From Herbiconiux aconitum (GTDB taxonomy: Bacteria > Actinomycetota > Actinomycetes > Actinomycetales > Microbacteriaceae), in contig NZ_JANLCM010000001.1 in assembly GCF_024979235.1 (NCBI RefSeq), positions 62,001 through 126,000 of the forward strand: a DNA stretch of 64,000 nt, in the 5' to 3' direction. Positions 42,913 through 49,498 of this stretch are shown one piece after another. The position numbers and the translations under genes were made by a program. Within the stretch, counting starts at the first letter, position 1, and each line of letters opens with the position of its first letter. The notes under the pieces were generated by a model. That model saw only the letters and a list, made by a program, of their open reading frames with translations. It made no database searches and was not told the origin of the DNA.

Positions 42913-45582
42913 TCAGGGCACGACGACGGTGGTGCACCCCAGACTGCGGTTGTCGTAGGTCAGCCAAGTGCAGACCCGGTGGCTGCCGGAGGACGCCGGA
43001 ACCACGGAATCGACGCCGTGGTTCGGGCCGACGCCGGGAAAGAGCGACTCGATCCAGTCCAGCCGCCCGGTCGCCGCTATCGGCCCGGACTTTCCGTCGA
43101 TGTCGACCCAGATGTACTGGGTCGCAGTCGACGTGCGATCGACCGCCCAACCGGTGAGGCGCACGCCGCCCTTCACGCCGGTGACCGAGTCGATGCTCGC
43201 CGCGCCGTTGGAAGGCACGACTACCTCACGGCAACCGAGATCCTGATTGTCGAAGGTCGCGACGATGCAGACGGTGTGCTTGCCCCCAGTGGCCGGGATG
43301 TTGAGGCTGAACCCGTGCTGCTTGCCGACACCCGGGAAGTAGGGGTCGATCCAGTCGAGCGACTTCGAGGCCGGGTAGGGCTGACCCGAGCCGTCCACGT
43401 TCACCCAGACGAACTTGACGTCTTTCGACAGTCGGTCGACCGCCCATCCGGTGACCGAGATCGTGCGCTCGGATGCGGTCAGCGTGTCCCACGAAGCCGC
43501 ACCGCTGGAGGGCACGGTGACGCTCTTGCAGCCGTAGGAGACATTTTCCTTCGTTCCCCACACGCAGACGGTGTGCTTGCCGGCCGAGGCTTTGAGGAAG
43601 CCCGTGAATCCGTGGTTGGGGCCCTTGCCCGGATACTGTGCTTCGATCCAGTTCAGCTTGGCGCCCGCGTAGAGGGGGCTGCCGGCGCCGTCCACCGTCA
43701 CCCACACGTAGGTCGATTCGGATTTGGTCTGGTCGAGCGACCAGCCCGCCACGTTGATGCCGCCCAGCACTCCGGTGGCGGTGTCGAAGGAGCCGACCTC
43801 GTTGTTCGGCACCGTCACGGTGCGGCAGCCGTAGGAAGTGTTCTCGACCGTGCCGGTGACACAGACCGTATGGGGGCCGGGTTTCGCCGCGAAGGTGCCG
43901 GAGAAGCCGTGCTTCTTGCCTGCAGAGGGCCAAGCCGCCGCCGCCGCTTCGGAGTTGGCTCCGGCGTAGAGGGCGCTGCCCGAGCCGTCGACGTTCACCC
44001 ACACGTAGGTGGAGGCGGTGGTGCGCTTGTCGAGCGACCAGCCGCTGACCTTGATGCCGCCGAGGACACCGGTGGCACTCTCCACCGTTCCGGTCTCGTT
44101 CGCCGGAACATAGGCGGTCTTACAGCCCAGCAGCACGGAGTCGTAGCCGTAGACGCAGACCTTGTGGGCGCCGGGACTCGCCGGCACCACCCGGTCGTAA
44201 CCGTGCGTGTTGCCCGTGTTGGGGTAGAGCCCCGGGGTCCAGTTGAGCTTGAGGTCGACCGGGAAGAGCTGACCCTTGCCGTCGATGTCGACCCAGATGT
44301 ACGTCTTGGCGGCGCTGGCCTTGTTGAGCGACCAGCCGGCGATGTGCACGCCACCGACGACACCTTCAGCGGTGTCGAGGTAGCCGGCCGCGGTCTTCGC
44401 GGGCACGACGACGGTCTTGCAGCCGAGGTCGGTTCCGCTGGCTTTCGAGACGCACACCGTGCGGCTGCCCGGGAGGGCGTTGACGATGCCGCTGAACCCG
44501 TGATTGACACCGATGTTCGGGTAGAGCGCAGGAATCCAATCGAGGCGCACGTCGGCGACCATCGAGGTGGCCTGGCCGTCGACCGTCACGGTGATGCCCA
44601 CCGGGTTCGTCGAGGTCGGCTCGACCGCCCATCCGGTGACCTGCACACCGCCGGCCACGGGCACCGCCGTGTCGAAGGCGCCGTGCGGGTTGTTCGCGCC
44701 GCGCGGGTCGCCGAACCAGTCGGAGTACAGCCGCCAGAAGTTGCGGTTGCCGTAGGAGGAGCAGCCGTCGGTCTGGGCGCCGTAGACGTTCGACATGGCC
44801 ACAGCGTTGGGCTGGTAGGGCGTGTAGTAGTACAGACCCGCCGTCGCCTGGTTCTTGATCAGCACCGGCGAGGAGCCACAGGCGGCATTCGGGTGATAGC
44901 GCACGGCGGAGTACTTGCCAACCGGGAACCAGTTGAAGAACGCCGAGGTGCCGGGCGGGTTCGAGTAGCGCTTGTACTGCCAGGCGGCCTTGTAGACCTG
45001 GTTGTAGAACCCTGAGTACTCGGCGTCGCACGGGGCGGTGTCGGGGCACGCGAAGCCGGTGGCCGAGGTGTACTGGCTGGCACTCGGCCAGGAGTCGGTG
45101 ATGAGCGACTGCTCCTTCTGCAGCAGCACCACCAGCACGGCCTGGCTCACGTTGCAGGCCTGCCCCACCTTGGCGATGATCGTGGCGGCCGATTCGTTGG
45201 CGCCGCCGGAGTAGCTGTTGCACATCGCGTCGCCGGGCCTGGTCCAGGTCGACTGCCTGTAGTCCTTCAGGCAGGTGTAACCGGCGCGACAGCTCGGCAC
45301 CTGGGCGTTGAGGAAGTTCTGCACGGCCCCGGCCGACATCGCGTTGCCGTTGAAGAAGTTGGCGTCGCTGATGATGTTGCCGGGGTCGAAGTCGGAGGCG
45401 GTGGCCGCGGGAACAGCCGCAGCCTGCGGTGAGGTCGCTGCGGGGGCGGCAGCTGGAGCGGCGAGCGGAGCAGCGGCCGGGGCAGCCGCCGCAGGCGCGG
45501 CGAACACCGTCAAACCACTCACGGCGAGCACGGCGCTCAACAGGGCGGCGAGAACACCTCGTCGGGTGGAGCTGCGCGTCAT
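42913..45582 (-). CDS. Secreted protein with six tandem ~98-residue repeats; unknown N-terminal domain
   Basis: This exported protein of 889 residues starts with a signal peptide (to about residue 30), then an Ala/Pro-rich linker to about 60. A Cys-containing domain covers residues 65-300 and includes ISDANFFNGNAMSAGAVQNF, ACNVSQAVLVVLLQKEQSLI (Glu157, placed like a lysozyme-type acid) and VRYHPNAACGSSPVLIKNQ. Six repeats of about 98 residues follow, each with a GW-A/S-L/V-D start, a WV-x-VDG strand, a YP-x-x-G-x-x-HGF turn and a VC...GC pair likely to form a disulfide. I recognise no named family. GAGGGG precedes the ATG by six bases. A wall-bound adhesin or hydrolase is possible but unproven. 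Confidence 0.85.
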   Translation of the reverse strand: MTRSSTRRGVLAALLSAVLAVSGLTVFAAPAAAAPAAAPLAAPAAAPAATSPQAAAVPAATASDFDPGNIISDANFFNGNAMSAGAVQNFLNAQVPSCRAGYTCLKDYRQSTWTRPGDAMCNSYSGGANESAATIIAKVGQACNVSQAVLVVLLQKEQSLITDSWPSASQYTSATGFACPDTAPCDAEYSGFYNQVYKAAWQYKRYSNPPGTSAFFNWFPVGKYSAVRYHPNAACGSSPVLIKNQATAGLYYYTPYQPNAVAMSNVYGAQTDGCSSYGNRNFWRLYSDWFGDPRGANNPHGAFDTAVPVAGGVQVTGWAVEPTSTNPVGITVTVDGQATSMVADVRLDWIPALYPNIGVNHGFSGIVNALPGSRTVCVSKASGTDLGCKTVVVPAKTAAGYLDTAEGVVGGVHIAGWSLNKASAAKTYIWVDIDGKGQLFPVDLKLNWTPGLYPNTGNTHGYDRVVPASPGAHKVCVYGYDSVLLGCKTAYVPANETGTVESATGVLGGIKVSGWSLDKRTTASTYVWVNVDGSGSALYAGANSEAAAAAWPSAGKKHGFSGTFAAKPGPHTVCVTGTVENTSYGCRTVTVPNNEVGSFDTATGVLGGINVAGWSLDQTKSESTYVWVTVDGAGSPLYAGAKLNWIEAQYPGKGPNHGFTGFLKASAGKHTVCVWGTKENVSYGCKSVTVPSSGAASWDTLTASERTISVTGWAVDRLSKDVKFVWVNVDGSGQPYPASKSLDWIDPYFPGVGKQHGFSLNIPATGGKHTVCIVATFDNQDLGCREVVVPSNGAASIDSVTGVKGGVRLTGWAVDRTSTATQYIWVDIDGKSGPIAATGRLDWIESLFPGVGPNHGVDSVVPASSGSHRVCTWLTYDNRSLGCTTVVVP
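42916..44682 (-). repeat. Six tandem ~295-bp coding repeats of the secreted protein
   Basis: The block encodes 589 residues in six units, an average of about 98 each. Unit starts read GAFDTAV, GYLDTAE, GTVESAT, GSFDTAT, ASWDTLT and ASIDSVT. Units three and four are closest, sharing ATGVLGGI and ENTSYGC/ENVSYGC. Divergence is high enough that DNA slippage is unlikely now. Confidence 0.9.
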
Positions 45583-45603
45583 CGTGTATCCCCTCACCCG
45601 TCC

Positions 45604-45609
45604 ATAGTA
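45604..45609 (-). promoter_or_regulatory. -10 hexamer TACTAT for the six-repeat protein gene
   Basis: On the minus strand TACTAT ends 21 bases before the ATG at 45582, leaving a short leader that carries GAGGGG. The gene therefore probably has its own promoter in the 81-base gap to the WbsX gene. Confidence 0.45.
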
Positions 45610-45663
45610 AGAGGAGGGGCACGAACGCTGGGGACTCGCTGTGTCGTGGCGTGTCGGCGGCGA

Positions 45664-47706
45664 CTAGCGGTAGAGCACGTCTTTCACCGCGAGGAGATAG
45701 GTGCGGCCGTAGCGCTGCGAGGGCTCGAGGATGGCGCCCTCCGCCCATTCGTTCCAGGCGTTCACGAACACCACCCGCTCGTCGCGGTCGCGCTCCATGA
45801 CCGAGGAGACGGTGGTGTTCAGCCAGCGTCGGAACGTATACGGGTTCGACCCGTACCACATGTCGGGCTGCCACTGCCGGCGGGCCGTGTTGTCGAAGTT
45901 CACCATCACGCCCGGGTAGCGGTGCGCCGGCGGCTCGGTGTTCAGACGGTGCTCGGCATGCTCTGCCATGGCGTTGTAGCTCAGCAGGTTGCCCTTGAAC
46001 CGCTCGTCGAGACCGCGGTTCTCGCGCGGAAGAGCGCCCCAGAACATGTTGTGCGGGGCGAACTCGAGGTAGGCGTCGAGGCCGTGCGCGGCCAGCTCGC
46101 CCTCGACGCCCTGCATCGAGGTGCCCACGTCGACCGTCAGCACCGTGAGGCCGGGGAGCCCGGCCTCCGCCGCGACCTCGCGCCAATGAGCGATCACCTC
46201 GACGTGGTCGGGGATCTGCGTGATGCGGTAGACCGCGATCACCGGCTTGTCATCGATCCGGATGTACCGCGGATCGGTGATCAGGTGCAGCACGTCGTGG
46301 ATGAACTGCTTCGCCGAGACCCGCTCGTAGTCCTGGGCGATCAGGATGTTCTTCTCACTGCCGTCCCAGCGCCTCGTCCAGTTCTCGTTCGCCCACATGA
46401 TGCAGAACTTCTGGTCGGCCGAACCCGCCGCGAGGTCTTCGATCGGCATGTCCATGAGCTTCTTGCCCGCGAACCAGTAGTAGTAGTACATGAAGCCCTC
46501 GATGCCCATCGAGGCGGCGAGGTCGTACTGCGCGTCGCGCACTCCCGGGGTACGGAGGTCGTAGAACCCCAGTTCGCTCGGCAGCAGCGGCTGGATGTGC
46601 CCGGGATACAGCGGAGTGCCGGCGGCGACGTTCGACCACTCGGTGAAGCCCTTCTCCCACCACTCGTCGTTCTCGGGGAAGGTGTGGTACTGCGGCAGGT
46701 AGAACGGGATCACCCGGGCCCGCGGCGTCGTCTCGACGTCGGGCCGATAGCGCTCGTGAGCGCCGGCGACCGCGGCCTCAGCAGTCAGCGACGTCGTGTC
46801 GCGCACGTCGTAGCCGGCTTCCCCGGCGACGATGCCCAGCACCCGCTCGATCGCGTGCGCGGTGGTCGCGTCGACCTGGCCCCACTCCTCGTCGAAGTCG
46901 GAGGCCGACAGCTCGAACGCGCGGAGGCCCTGCAGCACGAATCCGCGCACCCAGTAGATCGAGCCGGCGGCGAAGCGCAGGCCGTCTTCGTCGAGGTCGA
47001 GCTGGATGCGTCGCAGCAGCGCACCCACGATGTCGAGGTCGCCACCCCAGAACTCCGGCCCGAGCACGTTGCCCGCCGAGGTGAGGATGCCGAGCGACGG
47101 ATCGGAGGCGAACTCGTCGAGCACCCGGGTCACGTTCTCGACCGAGCCGACGAGCTCGCTGAAGAAGCTCTCCCGCCACTGTTCGCCCGAGCCGCTCAGC
47201 TCGGTATGCCCTTCGCGCCACGCGCTCTTCTTGGTGTGCACCTTGAACACGAGTTCGTAGTCGTCGAGCAGACCGGCGTTCACCACCGAGACGAGGGGCA
47301 GGATGTCTCGGCCGTGGTTCGCGATATCGAACACCTGCAGGCGGTCGAGGTTGGGCATCGTGTTCATGTCGATCTCGAGGGGCTCGCCGGAGGAGTTGGT
47401 GACGATGAGGTCGAACTGCACGGGCAATGCTGCGAGCGATTCGACGATCTGCGGCAGCAGGTCGACGTAGTAGACGTGCACGACCACCGCGATGCGCGAG
47501 GTGGTGGGCTTCGCCGTGAACTGCTTCTTCCACTCCCCCGGGTAGAGGGCCTTCAGCCGATTGGTGCGATTCGCCGCCCAGACGCCGAAGCTGGCCGGGA
47601 AGTCGTCGGCCACGACACGCGCCGGCGGGGTCGCGAGCTTGTTGCCCGCGCGCTCGAGCACGCGGCCCGTTCGGCGCTTCACGCCACCGATGGTGATCTT
47701 TCTCAT
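45664..47706 (-). CDS. RgpF-like (rhamnan synthesis F) and WbsX (GH99-like) fusion protein
   Basis: This cytoplasmic-type protein of 680 residues has two domains. Residues of about 70-330 resemble rhamnan synthesis protein F (RIAVVVHVYYVDLLPQIVES, LIVTNSSGEPLEIDMN, VFDIANHGRDILPLV, VFKVHTKKSAWRE). Residues of about 335-680 resemble WbsX, a glycan-synthesis family related to GH99 (VIPFYLPQYHTFPENDEWWE, GFTEWSNVAAG, FMYYYYWFAGKKLMDMPIED, WANENWTRRWDG, FVNAWNEWAEGAILEP). Both are associated with rhamnose-rich wall polysaccharides, so addition or trimming of side chains is inferred. It lies 5 bases after the separate RgpF-like gene. Confidence 0.92.
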   Translation of the reverse strand: MRKITIGGVKRRTGRVLERAGNKLATPPARVVADDFPASFGVWAANRTNRLKALYPGEWKKQFTAKPTTSRIAVVVHVYYVDLLPQIVESLAALPVQFDLIVTNSSGEPLEIDMNTMPNLDRLQVFDIANHGRDILPLVSVVNAGLLDDYELVFKVHTKKSAWREGHTELSGSGEQWRESFFSELVGSVENVTRVLDEFASDPSLGILTSAGNVLGPEFWGGDLDIVGALLRRIQLDLDEDGLRFAAGSIYWVRGFVLQGLRAFELSASDFDEEWGQVDATTAHAIERVLGIVAGEAGYDVRDTTSLTAEAAVAGAHERYRPDVETTPRARVIPFYLPQYHTFPENDEWWEKGFTEWSNVAAGTPLYPGHIQPLLPSELGFYDLRTPGVRDAQYDLAASMGIEGFMYYYYWFAGKKLMDMPIEDLAAGSADQKFCIMWANENWTRRWDGSEKNILIAQDYERVSAKQFIHDVLHLITDPRYIRIDDKPVIAVYRITQIPDHVEVIAHWREVAAEAGLPGLTVLTVDVGTSMQGVEGELAAHGLDAYLEFAPHNMFWGALPRENRGLDERFKGNLLSYNAMAEHAEHRLNTEPPAHRYPGVMVNFDNTARRQWQPDMWYGSNPYTFRRWLNTTVSSVMERDRDERVVFVNAWNEWAEGAILEPSQRYGRTYLLAVKDVLYR

Positions 47707-47711
47707 TGCCC

Positions 47712-48527
47712 TCAGAGCCAGTCCGTCGGGTTGATCCCGAACTTCTCCTGAACGACGGTGGGGACCTCGGAACCATCAGCAACAATACTGGGGTTGGTCA
47801 CGAGTTCCCGCTTCACGAAGGGAAAACCGAGGTCGAGCAAGCCGCGCCAGCCCAGGATGGTGGGGTTCTGCGTGTAGTGCACCACCAGGTCGTAATCGAA
47901 CCAGGCACCGGTCACGAAACCCTCGCCGTGCAGGAGCCGGTTGAGCCCGAGCTCGTATTTGTCGATGATGTCGAACTTCGACGACTGCTCCGGCAGGTTC
48001 TGCCAGAAGTGCTTCAGAGTGGGATCGTTCAGCACTCCGTCACGGAAGCCGAGGAGGAAGCTCTGCAGGTGCGGCATGTACTGCGCCGTCCATGTTCCGC
48101 CCCAGACGTCGAAGTAGGAGCCCTCGAAGTCCTCCACCATCGGTGCGAGGCTCGAGAACGGCCCGACCAGGGAGTCGTTGGTGATGATGACGTAGGGCTT
48201 CGACCGGATCTCCGGGAACATCTCCAGGCCCGTGGCCCACGATCCGAAGTCGTAGCCGACGTTCGGCTTGCGGATCACGATGGCCTCGTTCGCCGGCCCC
48301 CGCGACCAGTCGAGCGGCCGGGTGTCGTCGGAGGCGCGCACTACGACGACCGCGTATCCCACCTCTTCGAGGCGCGCAACCATCCAGGACAGCGAGAGGG
48401 AGACCTGCGCGGTCGGACCGTAACTGGCGACCACGGCGACCCGATCGGTCGCCGGCAGCGTCGTGCGAGTGCTTTCGATGACGGCCCGCGGCAGCACCTT
48501 CTCCAAGATGCTCGGAGACACGCGCAT
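47712..48527 (-). CDS. Rhamnan synthesis F (RgpF)-like protein
   Basis: This protein of 271 residues is of the rhamnan synthesis F type, which acts in side-chain glycosylation of wall rhamnans. It has RVAVVASYGPTAQVSLSLSW, VIRKPNVGYDFGSWATGLEM, PYVIITNDSLVGPFSSLAPM and a C-terminal half with the family features LGLNRLLHGEGFVTGAWFDY and NPTILGWRGLLDLGFPFVKR, ending NPTDWL. The start at 48527 shares one base with the stop of the preceding small gene (TGATG), so translation is coupled. It is followed at 5 bases by the RgpF-WbsX fusion. Confidence 0.9.
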   Translation of the reverse strand: MRVSPSILEKVLPRAVIESTRTTLPATDRVAVVASYGPTAQVSLSLSWMVARLEEVGYAVVVVRASDDTRPLDWSRGPANEAIVIRKPNVGYDFGSWATGLEMFPEIRSKPYVIITNDSLVGPFSSLAPMVEDFEGSYFDVWGGTWTAQYMPHLQSFLLGFRDGVLNDPTLKHFWQNLPEQSSKFDIIDKYELGLNRLLHGEGFVTGAWFDYDLVVHYTQNPTILGWRGLLDLGFPFVKRELVTNPSIVADGSEVPTVVQEKFGINPTDWL

Positions 48528-48835
48528 CAGGTCCAGCCGTTGTTGAGGGACTTGCGCCGACGCATCCGGAGCGGTCGGGTGATCGACCAGGACGTCGATC
48601 CGCGCAGCGCCTTCAGCTGGGAGCTGTAACGCTCGCACTGGTTGCGACTTGCCACCAGCCGCTTGCGGTATTCCTCGACCTCGGCGTTGCGCCGGGCCAG
48701 CTGCGAGCGCAGCGCAGCGATCTCGAGGCGCATTTCGCGCAGCTCGTTCGCCGACAGGGCCGGGGCCGAAGGGTCGCCGGAGGGCGCAGAAGGATCTGTG
48801 GCGCCGTTGCCTGTTGGTGAGAGACGTGAGCTCAT
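48527..48835 (-). CDS. Small coiled-coil protein at the head of the RgpF/WbsX operon
   Basis: This protein of 102 residues has no signal peptide. Residues of about 30-80 form a long charged helix (LSANELREMRLEIAALRSQL, then ARRNAEVEEYRKRLVASRNQ) expected to be a coiled coil, followed by the motif LKALRGSTSWSITRPLR. That last motif is common at the C-termini of coiled-coil segments attached to wall-glycan glycosyltransferases, where it sits near the enzyme. As a separate gene coupled by one base to the RgpF-like gene, it is probably a scaffold or dimeriser for the next two enzymes. GAAAG lies five bases before the ATG. Confidence 0.75.
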   Translation of the reverse strand: MSSRLSPTGNGATDPSAPSGDPSAPALSANELREMRLEIAALRSQLARRNAEVEEYRKRLVASRNQCERYSSQLKALRGSTSWSITRPLRMRRRKSLNNGWT

Positions 48836-48916
48836 GGCTGCTGCTTTCGACAGGGGAAACGTGTCAATGGTAGCCAGGTTCGGCCCGCGCCGCCTGCGAG
48901 GGGGCCTAGCGAGCGC

Positions 48917-49435
48917 TCAGCTGACGTCGACCGGGATCTGGGCCGAGCCCGAGTGGCCTTCGTCGGTGAAGACGAGCTCCACCGTCCAGCTGCCGGTCGA
49001 ACCGGCCGGCAGGGCGAGGGAAAGTCCGGAGCAATAGGTGACCGCGGCATCCGCCATTCCGGCTGCTTCGGCCGAGACCGACTGCCCGTCTTGGCTGGCG
49101 GTCGCAGTGCAGGTGCCGGTCGAGCTCACCAGGTCGGTCACCATGCCCGCCACCGCGATGGCGCCGGTCGACGGGTCGAAGGAGGAGTTGAGGATCTGCA
49201 CCGACACCGTCTTCACGGCCGGGGTGGTCGGCGTGGGAGTCGGTGTCGGGTTCGGCACCACGCCGGTGTTGGTCGGCGTCGGAGTGATGGTGGGCTGCAC
49301 CGTCGGCGTGGGGCTCGGCACCGTGGCGGTGGGGGTCGGCGAGCCGGCGGCGCCGATGCAGCCCGACATCCCGAGCACCGCCGCCAGGGCGATCGCACTG
49401 CTGACGGACACGCGGAAGAAGGACGTACGAGCCAT
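48917..49435 (-). CDS. Putative lipoprotein with Pro/Thr-rich linker
   Basis: This protein of 172 residues has a signal peptide (FRVSVSSAIALAAVLGMSGC) ending in a lipobox-like MSGC, so it is expected to be lipid-anchored at the outer face. Next is a PTPT-rich linker of about 45 residues, typical of wall-spanning spacers, then a beta-rich domain of about 100 residues with VKTVSVQILNSSFDPSTGAI and two cysteines (GTCTAT and TYCSGL). The domain is not one I recognise. TAGGAT ends seven bases before the ATG, suggesting a leaderless transcript. It is divergent from the GT2-GT4 fusion gene. Confidence 0.82.
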   Translation of the reverse strand: MARTSFFRVSVSSAIALAAVLGMSGCIGAAGSPTPTATVPSPTPTVQPTITPTPTNTGVVPNPTPTPTPTTPAVKTVSVQILNSSFDPSTGAIAVAGMVTDLVSSTGTCTATASQDGQSVSAEAAGMADAAVTYCSGLSLALPAGSTGSWTVELVFTDEGHSGSAQIPVDVS

Positions 49436-49442
49436 GGGTCCG

Positions 49443-49448
49443 ATCCTA
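49443..49448 (-). promoter_or_regulatory. -10 hexamer TAGGAT, leaderless start of the lipoprotein gene
   Basis: On the minus strand TAGGAT ends seven bases before the ATG at 49435. Confidence 0.5.
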
Positions 49449-49486
49449 GGGAGGATGTCTCCGGATGCCCGCTGACCCACCGACGA

Positions 49487-49492
49487 TAGGCT
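49487..49492 (+). promoter_or_regulatory. -10 hexamer TAGGCT, leaderless start of the GT2-GT4 fusion gene
   Basis: TAGGCT ends six bases before the ATG at 49499. Two divergent leaderless promoters thus share a 63-base gap. Confidence 0.5.
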
Positions 49493-49498
49493 GATCGG

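Noticed and set aside
42916..44682. Possible CRISPR-like or satellite repeats
   Set aside because: The repeats are about 295 bp, diverged at DNA level and conserved as protein, so they are domain repeats.
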